Assembly: GCA_030537595.1 (NCBI GenBank)
Contig: JAUNVR010000012.1
Coordinates: 14,835 to 48,204, forward strand
Length of the DNA stretch: 33,370 nt
From: Eubacteriales bacterium
Lineage (GTDB): Bacteria > Bacillota > Clostridia > Saccharofermentanales > DTU023
Direction of reading: 5' to 3'
In this document: positions 14,580 through 22,919 of the stretch, piece after piece
Layout: each line of letters opens with the position of its first letter
Numbering within the stretch: position 1 is the first letter of the stretch
The notes under the pieces: model-generated
What the model was told of the DNA's origin: nothing
Database searches by the model: none
The model's input: the letters and a program-made list of their open reading frames with translations, nothing else
Made by a program: the position numbers and the translations under genes

Positions 14580-14972
14580 TTAGATCAATTCGAGCTTTAA
14601 TTCCATCTTTGCGACCTGTGCAATAGTTTGATAAATTGAACAATACTTTGCCGCCAGCTCAGCAGCCCGGCTAAACTTCGGCTCTAGGCTCTTTTCAGCC
14701 CCCTTAATTTTAAGCACTAATAAGACCGATTCCAAAAAGGTCGGCGCCTCCTCCCGTTTCTTGCCAGAAAGCTCAATCTCGGCCGCTTCAAAGTCCAGTT
14801 TCTGCTTCTCGACAATCCCCAGGAAGGTCGCGTAAAAGCATGCAGCCAATGCTGCCGGCAATAGCTCATAGGGTTCGAACTCGCCGGCCTCCCGACCGAG
14901 TTTCAGACTTGCGCCACGCTCATTTTCGAAAGAGCCTTTAAACTCACGTGAAAAATCTACTTTGACCTGCAT
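14580..14972 (-). CDS. OsmC family protein (candidate thiol peroxidase)
   Basis: A 130-residue protein from the ATG at 14972 (MQVKVDFSREFKG). The fold signatures of OsmC/Ohr proteins are present: a central helix with the first Cys in LPAALAACFYATF, a strand segment ESVLLVLKIKG, and a second Cys in AAKYCSIYQTIA. In the family this Cys pair reduces organic hydroperoxides; many short OsmC proteins of this type have no defined substrate. The frame extends to 15002, but GGAGG lies 5 nt before 14972, which decides the start. It is the first gene ahead of ltaE on the minus strand. Confidence 0.87.
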   Translation of the reverse strand: MQVKVDFSREFKGSFENERGASLKLGREAGEFEPYELLPAALAACFYATFLGIVEKQKLDFEAAEIELSGKKREEAPTFLESVLLVLKIKGAEKSLEPKFSRAAELAAKYCSIYQTIAQVAKMELKLELI

Positions 14973-14977
14973 AATAA

Positions 14978-14982
14978 CCTCC
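14978..14982 (-). promoter_or_regulatory. Shine-Dalgarno deciding the osmC-like start
   Basis: GGAGG on the minus strand, 5 nt before the ATG at 14972. It supports this start over the in-frame ATGs at 15002 and 14984. Confidence 0.75.
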
Positions 14983-15075
14983 ATAAACTCAGCCTGGCTC
15001 ATAATTTTTCTTTACAGTGAAATTCAAGCTCTGACCCAGGCGCCGAGTTAAAATTAAATTCATTTGACCATAAAT

Positions 15076-15084
15076 ATTTTAGCA
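15076..15084 (-). promoter_or_regulatory. Extended -10 promoter candidate for osmC-ltaE
   Basis: Minus strand TGCTAAAAT (TG-N-TAAAAT), about 100 nt upstream of the osmC start, with no good -35. Confidence 0.45.
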
Positions 15085-15149
15085 CGCCGGCCAAAATAGC
15101 CCCTATTTCGTAGCATTTCCCGCCCAAAATTCAAGTTCAGGGCTCTAGT

Positions 15150-15178
15150 TTGGACTCCCGGCAAAATCAGGCTAAAAT
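15150..15178 (+). promoter_or_regulatory. Promoter of the pullulanase gene
   Basis: TTGGAC (15150-15155), 17-nt spacer, TAAAAT (15173-15178). Start near 15185 gives a leader of about 70 nt. Confidence 0.65.
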
Positions 15179-15241
15179 GTTAAAGGCAGATTTTGGCAGA
15201 GGATTGCCCGGATTCGGCAAATTGCCTGAAGTAAATAAAGC

Positions 15242-15248
15242 AGAGGTG
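15242..15248 (+). promoter_or_regulatory. Shine-Dalgarno deciding the pulA start
   Basis: AGAGGTG ends 5 nt before the ATG at 15254. The in-frame GTG at 15248 begins inside this region and is disfavoured. Confidence 0.7.
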
Positions 15249-15253
15249 TGAAA

Positions 15254-17356
15254 ATGATTAAAGACCCAGATTTAAGACTCTTGGACTGGAGTGAGGAGCA
15301 AGCCAAACTTTTGCCTGAGCTCCCCTCACTTGGCATTAAATACAGCTCTGAAGAAACTCGCTTTCGCCTTTATGCCCCGACTGCAGAGGCGGTTTCAGTC
15401 TTACTTTACCCCCTGCCGGAGAACATTCCTGCCCACAGTCAGGAAAGCTATCTGGCTGCGGTCCGTGAAAGCTCAGATTACCAGGCTTTTTTAGCCGAGC
15501 CGAACTGCCATAATTACCACCATCTCCTAATGCTCCTAACGGATTACTCAAGCCTTAGTCGGACGATTACCCAGGCCCAAAGGCAGCCTTTGAAAAAGCT
15601 GGACAATGGCCTCTGGGAGCTGGTTCTAGAAGGTGAGTTTTTTGGCTGGCGCTATAATTACGAACTCCGCTATGAGTCTGGGCGCCTGGTCAGGAGCCAG
15701 GATCCTTACGCGAAAATTCTCAGCACTAATGGAAGATACGGGGTTATTGCCGACGTGCTGAGCTTGGATATCCTGCCAAGTCTAAAGCTGGAAGAGCGCG
15801 GCCAAGACTCTCTAAATCAAGGCTCCGCGGCTAGCTCTAAGCTGCCGCTCGATTATAATCAGAGTCTCGAAGCTATAATCTATGAGGGCCATATCCGCGA
15901 CTTTAGTATCCGGCCGAATATCAACTTCGAATTCCCAGGCACCTACCTGGCCTGGACTGAGCGCGGTCTAAAAAACTCAGCCGGACAAGCTGTCGGCCTC
16001 GATCATCTTTTAAAACTCGGCATCACCCACCTCGAATTCTTGCCCATTTACAATATTGCTACCCTCGACGAGGAAGCTCCCAGGGGCTTTAACGAGCAAT
16101 ATAACTGGGGCTATGACCCAGCTCACTACTTTGCCGTAGAGGGGCTTTATTCAACTAAGCCGGCCGATCCCTTCCGCCGAATTCTAGAATTAAAGTTTCT
16201 TTGCTGGTCCCTCCGGCGGGCTGGAATTAAGGTCATCATGGACGTGGTCTTTAACCACGTTTATGACTACCACTCCCATCCCCTCGAGCTCTGTAGCCCG
16301 GGCTCTTGTTTCCGCCTCAACGGCGATGGCGAGCCGCATAACGGCAGCTTCTGCGGCAGCGAAACAAAGTCTGAATCTCCCTATTTTAGGCGCTATATGC
16401 TGGACTGCCTGAGCTATTGGGCTGAGAACTTTAAGCTCGGGGGCTTCCGCTTTGACCTAATGGGCCTACACGATGTGCCGAGCATGCAAATGGTGCGGGA
16501 AAAACTCGACCAAATTGACCCGGAGATTATAATCCTCGGCGAAGGTTGGATCATGGGGAATCACCCGGCGGATGTCCAGCCCTCGAATGAGCAAAACGCC
16601 TGTCTTTTACCTGGAATTGCCTTCTTTAACGATAGTTTCCGTGAGCTGATGCGAGGCAATGCACAGCAAATCGATTACAATTCTTTGCTCAGTGGCCAGG
16701 CTCCCTCAGATGTGGTCTGGAACATGTACAACTCCCTGATGGGCGGCCGCTTCGTCAAAGATTTTGGCAGCCCCAATCAGAATGTCTTATACCTCGAGTG
16801 TCACGATAATCACAGCCTCTACGACCTCCTTAAACTGAAGCTCAAAGATCTGAGTGAGAGCGAGCTGGCCGAACGCCTCGCCCTCGGCTTCTTTGTCCAA
16901 AGCTTAGGTCACGGACTGCTCTTTATTCATGCCGGCCAGGATTTTGCCAGAACTAAGCACGGCATCGATAATAGCTATAATTCTCCCGATGAGATTAATG
17001 CCATAGACTGGGAGCGCCTAGCTGAGTTTAAGGAGCTGAGCGAGAAGTTTAAGGAGCTGATCGAGTACAGAAAGCAGCGGGCAATTCTGAAACTTAGTGA
17101 CCCCTGGTTACTGGGCGAGAAAAATAAGCTTATCGTCGCTGACCACAACCGCCTAATCTACAGTGCAAAGTTTGCGCAAAAAGAGCTCTGCCTGATTAAC
17201 TTCCGGCCTGAGAGCTGGCCCTTAGTCCTGCCTCCGGCATATCGCCTGAGCATCTCCAGTCTCTTAAGTGGAGAAATAAAAGCGGTCGAGTCAAAAGACT
17301 CAACCGCCGTAGAGCTGCCGCCATTTTGCGGCGCTGTCTTTACTGCCTTGGATTAA
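15254..17356 (+). CDS. pulA: Type I pullulanase (GH13, intracellular debranching enzyme)
   Basis: A 700-residue GH13 enzyme that hydrolyses alpha-1,6 branch points of pullulan, glycogen or limit dextrins. An N-terminal CBM48-like segment (about 30-150) precedes the barrel. The type I signature YNWGYDP is at 283-289. The four GH13 regions are seen: MDVVFNH, GFRFDLMG with nucleophile Asp401, ILGEGW with acid/base Glu430, and ECHDNH with Asp518. A beta-domain closes the C-terminus. With no signal peptide it is cytoplasmic, suited to glycogen or imported maltodextrin use. The length is typical for Bacillota PulA. It has its own promoter and is convergent with the DUF1002 gene, 28 bp away, with at most a weak hairpin between them. 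No other glycogen gene is in the window. Confidence 0.94.
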   Translation: MIKDPDLRLLDWSEEQAKLLPELPSLGIKYSSEETRFRLYAPTAEAVSVLLYPLPENIPAHSQESYLAAVRESSDYQAFLAEPNCHNYHHLLMLLTDYSSLSRTITQAQRQPLKKLDNGLWELVLEGEFFGWRYNYELRYESGRLVRSQDPYAKILSTNGRYGVIADVLSLDILPSLKLEERGQDSLNQGSAASSKLPLDYNQSLEAIIYEGHIRDFSIRPNINFEFPGTYLAWTERGLKNSAGQAVGLDHLLKLGITHLEFLPIYNIATLDEEAPRGFNEQYNWGYDPAHYFAVEGLYSTKPADPFRRILELKFLCWSLRRAGIKVIMDVVFNHVYDYHSHPLELCSPGSCFRLNGDGEPHNGSFCGSETKSESPYFRRYMLDCLSYWAENFKLGGFRFDLMGLHDVPSMQMVREKLDQIDPEIIILGEGWIMGNHPADVQPSNEQNACLLPGIAFFNDSFRELMRGNAQQIDYNSLLSGQAPSDVVWNMYNSLMGGRFVKDFGSPNQNVLYLECHDNHSLYDLLKLKLKDLSESELAERLALGFFVQSLGHGLLFIHAGQDFARTKHGIDNSYNSPDEINAIDWERLAEFKELSEKFKELIEYRKQRAILKLSDPWLLGEKNKLIVADHNRLIYSAKFAQKELCLINFRPESWPLVLPPAYRLSISSLLSGEIKAVESKDSTAVELPPFCGAVFTALD

Positions 17357-17384
17357 TTTTTATGGCCTGGCTTAAGACCTACTT

Positions 17385-18521
17385 TTAATTCGAGAAAATC
17401 TTTCTCAGCGAGTTAAAGAGCTCTGTAACTAGCTGCTTCACGAAATTGCCAATCTGGCTTAAGAGCCCGGATTCTTCCGCCTGGCGATAGCCCTCTTTGG
17501 CCAATTCACCGGCTTTCTTTAAGCCCTCAATTGAAAGATCCTTAACCTTATCTAAGGAGCCGTTATCCTTCAGCTCCTGGACTAATTGGCTGCCGTAGTT
17601 AATCAGGCGGTCAGCTAAGTCCTTTAGCTGCTCCTTAATTTCATCTGACTTGGCCGCATCACTCTGCTGCCACTTGCTAAAATAATTGCTCAGTTCTGCC
17701 TGCTGCTCTGCGGAAAGAATCTGCCCGAGGTCAAAGTCTTGGAGCACCTCCTCGACCACTTTGGCAATTTCACTTGGAGAGAGTTTCAACTTCTCCTCGG
17801 CCTCAGCACTGTCCAGCTCACCGGGCTTCAAAGCCTGGCTCAGCTCCTCTGTCCGCGCCGCTAGGAGCTTTTTAATTTCAACCATGGCCTGGTCATAAGA
17901 GAGGATTGAAAAGCCCTCTTTAGCGGCATTTTCCTGGGCGATCGAGGAGACTAGCTCGAGCTCCTCCTGGGCTAGTTGCACCCTGGCTTCACTCAGTTCC
18001 TCACCCTCCTGGGCAAAGGCCTTATAGACCCCGGTTAAAGCAGAATCACCGGTGGCCTGCTTTACTGTTCCGACCACAATCCGCGCATCGGTAACCCCGG
18101 CGGTGATTGCTGAACCTGCATATTGCGCAGCCGTAATATTCGTGATCTGCTCTGGGGTCATCAGATAAACCTGAACCCCCAAACCACTATCGCGGCGCTG
18201 GACTAAGACAGATGAAAACATTCTCGCCCCAGGGTCAGCTGTCGGGTCGACATAGCGAATTCGATCCGCCGCAGAAATCGCAATCGGCTTGACCTGCGCC
18301 CAGTCCCTTATCCCAAAGAGCATCGCTGTCTCAATTAGCTCAGCCTCGGATAAATCCTGACCGTAGGCAAAGACTGGCTTACCCCAGCGCTCATCCGGCT
18401 GATCTAAGTCGATAAATTTCTGCGCCTGCATGAGCTGGCCGGCTAGCACGGGTGTAGCCGTCAGATTAAAAAATATAAGCAGCCCTAGAAAGAGGGCTGT
18501 GAGAGATTTTCGCTTAAACAT
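17385..18521 (-). CDS. Secreted DUF1002 family protein
   Basis: A 378-residue protein with a cleavable-type signal peptide (MFKRKSLTALFLGLLIFF...VLAGQ). The N-terminal half has the DUF1002 pattern: FAYGQDLSEAELIETAMLFGI, then VQVYLMTPEQITNITAAQYAGSA (shown in parts) and ARIVVGTVKQATGDSAL-like stretches. The C-terminal half (about 190-378) is mostly charged helix with likely coiled coils (long Glu/Lys/Gln/Leu runs). The family is common in clostridia and bacilli, exported, and of unknown function. GGAGG lies 4 nt before the ATG. A TAAGAT -10 candidate is at 18545-18550 on the minus strand. No partner gene is evident. Confidence 0.85.
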   Translation of the reverse strand: MFKRKSLTALFLGLLIFFNLTATPVLAGQLMQAQKFIDLDQPDERWGKPVFAYGQDLSEAELIETAMLFGIRDWAQVKPIAISAADRIRYVDPTADPGARMFSSVLVQRRDSGLGVQVYLMTPEQITNITAAQYAGSAITAGVTDARIVVGTVKQATGDSALTGVYKAFAQEGEELSEARVQLAQEELELVSSIAQENAAKEGFSILSYDQAMVEIKKLLAARTEELSQALKPGELDSAEAEEKLKLSPSEIAKVVEEVLQDFDLGQILSAEQQAELSNYFSKWQQSDAAKSDEIKEQLKDLADRLINYGSQLVQELKDNGSLDKVKDLSIEGLKKAGELAKEGYRQAEESGLLSQIGNFVKQLVTELFNSLRKIFSN

Positions 18522-18655
18522 AATTCCTCCATTGATTAGGCTCTATCTTAGAAGACTTTGCCCTGCCAGGAAAGTCTAATTACTTAATATAAATTTAAAC
18601 TTTTCTTAAAAACTATCTTTTGCTAAGCTTTGATACCCTCTTTCCCGGCTAAAAA

Positions 18656-18664
18656 TGTTAAGAT
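18656..18664 (+). promoter_or_regulatory. Extended -10 promoter candidate for the 18797 gene
   Basis: TGTTAAGAT (TG-N-TAAGAT), with no clear -35 box. It would give a leader of about 125 nt. Confidence 0.4.
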
Positions 18665-18796
18665 ATGAGCTGAAAATCGGCTTTTACCCTTAGTTTAAAA
18701 GTATCGGGGAAGGCCAAAACAGTTTTAGCTCGACCAGACTCGGGCTAGGCATTGCTTTTCTAGGCATTGCTGTCAAAGTGAAAAAAGGAGTATCTT

Positions 18797-19183
18797 ATGA
18801 AAGATTTAAGCAGAAATGGCTTTAACATCATCGGTGGCGTCATCTTTTTATTCCTAGGCTTCTTCTACATGATTGTCAGACTCTTGAAGGTCTGGGGCCT
18901 GAGCTGGTTAATCGGTGGGATTACCGGTTGGAATCTAGGTGGCTTAAGCAGCTTTTTACGTATCTTTATCTACTTAATTGCCGCTGTCTATCTGGTCATT
19001 GCGATCCTCGGCTTTGCCGCCGGTGGCTCAGATAAGAAAAGTTTGCGCCGAGTTGTCTTTTACATCGGCATCGTCTTTAGCATAATCGGACTCATCACCG
19101 TCTTCAAGTATGGTGGTTTAATGCCCTGGCTAAAAATTATCGCAGGGGTCTGCTACATCCTCTTTGGCAACTTTAGTGATTAA
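18797..19183 (+). CDS. Small four-helix membrane protein, unknown
   Basis: A 128-residue hydrophobic protein with about four membrane helices (around 10-28, 55-77, 87-104 and 108-126). It has short basic loops (SDKKSLRR) and Gly-rich turns (WLIGGITGWNLGG). I do not recognise the family. A good AAAGGAG lies 7 nt before the ATG, and the charge pattern and codon use look like those of a real gene. It precedes the DUF4190-like/lgt cluster, but that cluster has its own -10 candidate, so co-transcription is uncertain. A function in the envelope is only suggested by position. Confidence 0.75.
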   Translation: MKDLSRNGFNIIGGVIFLFLGFFYMIVRLLKVWGLSWLIGGITGWNLGGLSSFLRIFIYLIAAVYLVIAILGFAAGGSDKKSLRRVVFYIGIVFSIIGLITVFKYGGLMPWLKIIAGVCYILFGNFSD

Positions 19184-19202
19184 GCCTGATTCCTCAGCGA
19201 TA

Positions 19203-19211
19203 TGCTAAGAT
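19203..19211 (+). promoter_or_regulatory. Extended -10 promoter candidate for the DUF4190-lgt cluster
   Basis: TGCTAAGAT (TG-N-TAAGAT), about 50 nt upstream of the ATG at 19262. A small inverted repeat, CTGTCG/CGACAG (19225-19230/19242-19247), lies in the leader. Confidence 0.42.
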
Positions 19212-19261
19212 TAAAAAAATGAAACTGTCGCAAGATTTCGCCGACAGAAGTGAGGGAAAAT

Positions 19262-19852
19262 ATGCATAACGAGAACAATTTGAATCCAAATCCGAATCCA
19301 AATCCGAATCCGGAGCAGAATGAGCAGAATTTCAGCCAAACTGGAACTTCGATTCCAGAAAGTGAAGCTGCCCAGCAGCAAGATCCTTTCCGGGAGAATC
19401 AGGAAGATGCCTACCGCGATGCTCGAGAGGCCGGCTACCAAGCAGGTTATCAAGAGGCCCTAAGACAAGCCCAAAATAATCAATATAGCCAAAATGGCTA
19501 TGTCGGATCTAATCCCTCAAGCTACAGCAGCCCGGATTACAATCGCTACAAGGCAGCCGAAGCCCAGCCGAGCAATCTGACCTATGTCGCTTTAACCTTA
19601 GCGATTATCAGCTTAGTCATGCTACTCTTGCCGCAGAGCTGGTTTATCCGCCCGATTATTGCAATCGTCGCCCTGGTGATTAGCATCAATGAGAACAAGA
19701 AGCAGAAGACTAAATTGGGGCAGACAACATTTATCCTCAGCGTAGTTTCTCTGACAATTACAGCAATCTTCTTCATCGCCTGCGTCAGCTGCATCGGTTG
19801 CGGTATTGCCAGCTTCGGAAGACTTACAGATATTGAAAGATTTATTCACTAG
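19262..19852 (+). CDS. DUF4190-like membrane protein with Asn-Pro repeat N-terminus
   Basis: From the ATG at 19262 the protein is 196 residues. The N-terminus carries five NP dipeptides in a row, then a long polar, Gln/Asn/Tyr-rich stretch to about residue 100 with a repeated YRDAREAGYQAGYQ-like helix. Two hydrophobic segments (about 105-145 and 155-190) separated by a basic loop NENKKQKTK match DUF4190-type membrane domains. The arrangement suggests a soluble disordered region attached to a membrane hairpin; the function is unknown. GAGGG lies 5 nt before the ATG, and the in-frame GTG at 19250 is disfavoured. Its stop overlaps the lgt start by one base, so translation of lgt may depend on it. 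Confidence 0.75.
   Translation: MHNENNLNPNPNPNPNPEQNEQNFSQTGTSIPESEAAQQQDPFRENQEDAYRDAREAGYQAGYQEALRQAQNNQYSQNGYVGSNPSSYSSPDYNRYKAAEAQPSNLTYVALTLAIISLVMLLLPQSWFIRPIIAIVALVISINENKKQKTKLGQTTFILSVVSLTITAIFFIACVSCIGCGIASFGRLTDIERFIH
19283..19312 (+). repeat. In-frame hexanucleotide tandem repeat (Asn-Pro codons)
   Basis: Five copies of AATCCR, arranged as a 12-bp period (AATCCAAATCCG) twice plus one unit, coding (Asn-Pro)5. Gain or loss of units would keep the frame. Confidence 0.85.
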
Positions 19853-20652
19853 TGCTGCCTGAGATAAAAATCGGTCGCTATGCGCTACCGAGCTACGGGA
19901 TAGCCATCTATCTCGGCCTGCTCTGTCTGGCGCTAATTAGCTATCGCGAAGCCAAGAAACGGAAAATTAATGGCGAGGATTTGATTTATAGTCTAGTCCT
20001 CGCCTTACTCGCTGCGGGGCTTGGCGCAAAATTGCTCTACTTAATTACAGTTTTGCCCAGCATCCCCTGGTCAAAGCTTAGCGCCGCAGAAATCAATCTC
20101 GCCCTCTACGACTTGCTACGTTCAGGCTTTGTCGTTTACGGTGCTCTCTTCGCTGGATTTCTGAGTCTTTGGGCCTATGCAAAAAAGTATCGCCTGAACA
20201 GCTATAAGCTGCTTGCTAGCATTGCCGTCGGCCTGCCCTTTGCCCAGGCCTGTGGTCGAATTGGCTGCTTTTTGGCCGGCTGCTGCTATGGTTACCCCTA
20301 CTCGGGACCCCTGGCTCTAAGCTTTCCGCAAAGCTCGCTACACCCCTTACCAGTCCCGCGCTTCCCGACTCAATTAGTCTGGGCGCTCGGCAACTTTTTA
20401 TTCGGCTCTTTTCTGCTCTTTTATAGCCATCACCTGGGGCGGCGTGCGAGCTCAGCAAAGCAGGTTTTTACTGCCTATCTTTTAGGCTACAGCCTGCTGC
20501 GCTTCTGCGGTGAGTTTTTACGCGGGGACTTAATTCGCGGCGTTTATGGTCCCCTCTCCCAGGCCCAGTGGATCTCAATTTTCGTCTTTGGCTTTGGCCT
20601 AGTTTTGCTTATCACTAATAAATTCAAGAGAAAAAAGTCTAAGAAAGGCTAA
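19852..20652 (+). CDS. lgt: Prolipoprotein diacylglyceryl transferase family protein
   Basis: A 266-residue membrane protein with about seven helices. It carries the Lgt family signature in the form GRIGCFLAGCCYG, typical of clostridial members, in place of the classical GRIGNFINGE. The preceding VVYGALFAGF stretch matches the periplasm-facing Gly-rich motif, and the C-terminus has LRFCGEFLRGD. The enzyme transfers diacylglyceryl from phosphatidylglycerol to the lipobox Cys of prolipoproteins, such as ZnuA and the DUF2927-like protein here. It starts with GTG at 19852, sharing a base with the previous stop, and has only a weak ribosome-binding site (GAAAGA). The acyltransferase gene follows after 2 nt. 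The Cys-rich signature leaves open a related but distinct acyl acceptor. Confidence 0.88.
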   Translation: MLPEIKIGRYALPSYGIAIYLGLLCLALISYREAKKRKINGEDLIYSLVLALLAAGLGAKLLYLITVLPSIPWSKLSAAEINLALYDLLRSGFVVYGALFAGFLSLWAYAKKYRLNSYKLLASIAVGLPFAQACGRIGCFLAGCCYGYPYSGPLALSFPQSSLHPLPVPRFPTQLVWALGNFLFGSFLLFYSHHLGRRASSAKQVFTAYLLGYSLLRFCGEFLRGDLIRGVYGPLSQAQWISIFVFGFGLVLLITNKFKRKKSKKG

Positions 20653-20654
20653 GT

Positions 20655-22901
20655 ATGCCCCCAATCAGATTGCCGTCGCAGCGAAATTCCCATATCTACG
20701 CCTTTGATCTACTGAGAGTTATCGCTCTTTTAGGTGTTCTGCTCTACCACTTTGCCCCCCGCCAGGCTCCGCTCGGCCTACTTGGCGTGGTCGGCTTTTT
20801 CGTTTTGGCAGCCTACCTTTGCATGCTCAAGGCTATCGAGCGTCGTCCAGAACAAACAATTAGCGAGAATCTCCTGCGCCGGATTGTCAAAATCTATCCG
20901 CCCCTAGTTCTGATGCTGAGTATCGTCGGGCTGATTATGATTATCTCCTTCCCGGAGTTTTTAGATAATTTTGCCGGACAATTGCGCTCAGCCCTAGTCG
21001 GCGGAAACAATCTTTATCAGATTCTAAAAGGCGAGTCCTACTTCGAGGGTGCAGGCTATCTAAAGCCCCTAGTCCACCTCTGGGCCCTCTCTTTAGAACT
21101 TCAGTTCTACCTCTTCTTTTACTGCCTGATCTACCGCTTCTACAGTCGCCGAAACCGCGATCTCTGGCTGATTCTCTTTATCCTTTTGACCCTAATCTCC
21201 CTGATCTGGCTAAATCTTCTCTACAGCCCTGAGCTCGAGCCCAGCCGCCTCTACTACGGTTTTGACACCCGCTTTAGTGCCTTTGGCATCGGGCTGATTG
21301 CGGCGCTAATTAGGCACGAGTTTTGGCCTGTAAAAAGCCCCGCAGAGGAAAGGCTTAGCCCTGGGCAGCTAGCTGCTGAGGACAGACTGGCCCAGCAGCC
21401 GGCCGATTTCCTGACGAAAGTCCAGCACTTTCTTTTAAACTTTGCCGCCCTCGCCTTTAGCATCCTACTCTTCCTTTCTTTCTTTTATCCGCTCCCGCTA
21501 GAACTAGTCTTGCGCGCTGCCCTCTTCGTCTACGCCTTAATTTTCGCTCTAGTGATGATTTTGACCGCAAGTTCCGATAACTGGCTGGCAAGTCTCGGCC
21601 GCAGCCGTGTGATTCAATACCTCGCTGGCCAAAGCTACCTCCTCTACCTCTGGCACTACCCGATCATGCGCTTTGTGGAAAGGTATCTGGCCTTTGTCGA
21701 GCTTCCGGCCTGGGCCTATCCTCTAATTAGCCTTGCTTTAAGCTTTTTCGTGGCAGAGCTTTGCCGCCTCCTGACTAAGCTTTGTAAAAAACTCTGGCAA
21801 GAAAAGAGTAGAGAGTTCTCGAGTCATGGCTCTACAGCTCTAAGGGCTTTCTGGCAGCACCCGAGCCGGGCAATCTCCCTGGCTCTAGGCCTGCTTTTAC
21901 TCTGCCTACCCTGGCAGCAGATTTATCGCGTCAGCGGGGGCGAGGAGCTACGCCAGATGCAGGCCAGAATCGAGGCCCAGGAGAGCCTCCAAGAGCAAAA
22001 CCGCGAGGCGCGGATGGCTGAGCTTCAACGGCGCAAGGAAGCTGCCCGCTTCCGGGCTGAGCAGGAGAGCAAGCAGGAGACTCAGCCGACTGAGCAAAAG
22101 CCCACGGCAACTGGCCCAGGTGGCTGGGCCTTGAAGCATCAAATTCGCCTCCCGGAAATCCCGCAGCTGAGTAGTGAGCAGAAAAACTACTTAGAGCAGA
22201 GCCTAATTGCGCAAATTAATAATCTTAGGAGCCTAGCTGACCCGGGCTTCAAGCTCGACCTCGATGCATACTGGCGCTACCGCCATATTCCGCTGAGCAT
22301 GATTGGTGACTCGGTTTCAGTAATTGCAAGTTACCACATCGAGCCTTACCTGCCCTTCCTCTACCTCGATGCCCTCTCGAATCGTCAAATGAGTGATCTG
22401 TGGCAGATTTACTCCGAATTAAAGTCCTACGACCTAATCGGGGAAATGCTGATTGTCGCCCTCAGTACTAATGGCGATGTGGTGACTGAGCAGCTCGAAA
22501 AAGTTTGGCAGGACCTCGACGGTAAACCGATGCTGATTGTGACAATTGCCCTGCCTTACCCAGGCCAGGAAGAATACCGCAATAATGACCTGCGTAATTT
22601 TGCCGCAAAGCACGAGCAGGTCTGGCTGGTCGAGTGGGATAAAAACTCGAAGAACCACCCGGAGTTCTTTATGGATGATCTAATCCATCCCTCAGACCCT
22701 CTCGGTTGCCAAGCCTTCTGCCACCTCCTCGCTGCAAAGGTCAGCGAAATCTGTAGTCAGCACGAGGCAGCTGGCCTCCTCGAAATTACCGAGTTGGCGA
22801 ATCTAAAGCCCCTCGCCCCAAGCCAGCCTGAAAGCCCAGAGCCGAATCTACTCGAATCGGACTCTGAGCCGCAAGCTGAAACTGAGCCTAAGCAGGAATA
22901 A
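20655..22901 (+). CDS. OatA-like acyltransferase: AT3 membrane domain fused to SGNH domain
   Basis: A 748-residue protein. Residues about 10-425 form an acyltransferase-3 domain with roughly ten or eleven helices. It includes the catalytic-type His32 in LLYHFAPR, the VGFFVLAAYLC stretch and LYLWHYPI. A charged, Gln/Glu-rich helix (about 430-485) links to an extracytoplasmic SGNH domain. There, GDS (Ser553), Asn606 and D-x-x-H (Asp675/His678 in DDLIHPSD) make up the SGNH blocks. This layout is that of OatA/Adr peptidoglycan O-acetyltransferases, which acetylate MurNAc and confer lysozyme resistance. Other cell-wall glycans are possible acceptors. An acidic Pro/Ser/Glu tail ends the protein. 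It sits 2 nt after lgt and 18 nt before the CobD-like gene, in one operon. Confidence 0.9.
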   Translation: MPPIRLPSQRNSHIYAFDLLRVIALLGVLLYHFAPRQAPLGLLGVVGFFVLAAYLCMLKAIERRPEQTISENLLRRIVKIYPPLVLMLSIVGLIMIISFPEFLDNFAGQLRSALVGGNNLYQILKGESYFEGAGYLKPLVHLWALSLELQFYLFFYCLIYRFYSRRNRDLWLILFILLTLISLIWLNLLYSPELEPSRLYYGFDTRFSAFGIGLIAALIRHEFWPVKSPAEERLSPGQLAAEDRLAQQPADFLTKVQHFLLNFAALAFSILLFLSFFYPLPLELVLRAALFVYALIFALVMILTASSDNWLASLGRSRVIQYLAGQSYLLYLWHYPIMRFVERYLAFVELPAWAYPLISLALSFFVAELCRLLTKLCKKLWQEKSREFSSHGSTALRAFWQHPSRAISLALGLLLLCLPWQQIYRVSGGEELRQMQARIEAQESLQEQNREARMAELQRRKEAARFRAEQESKQETQPTEQKPTATGPGGWALKHQIRLPEIPQLSSEQKNYLEQSLIAQINNLRSLADPGFKLDLDAYWRYRHIPLSMIGDSVSVIASYHIEPYLPFLYLDALSNRQMSDLWQIYSELKSYDLIGEMLIVALSTNGDVVTEQLEKVWQDLDGKPMLIVTIALPYPGQEEYRNNDLRNFAAKHEQVWLVEWDKNSKNHPEFFMDDLIHPSDPLGCQAFCHLLAAKVSEICSQHEAAGLLEITELANLKPLAPSQPESPEPNLLESDSEPQAETEPKQE

Positions 22902-22919
22902 GCGATTTAGGAGAGCTCA

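Noticed and set aside
14536-14643. N-terminal extension of the threonine aldolase
   Set aside because: The family begins at MFYSFANDYSEG, a good Shine-Dalgarno precedes that ATG, and the extension would overlap the end of the osmC-like gene.
17357-17384. Possible terminator between pulA and the DUF1002 gene
   Set aside because: The GGCCT/AGACC pairing is short and mismatched; T-runs on both sides are suggestive but not enough.
18716-18726. AAAAC-A-GTTTT, a possible second Zur box before the 18797 gene
   Set aside because: Only the 5-1-5 core matches, and the flanking TG/CA are absent. A 10-base palindrome of this size is expected many times by chance in 33 kb.
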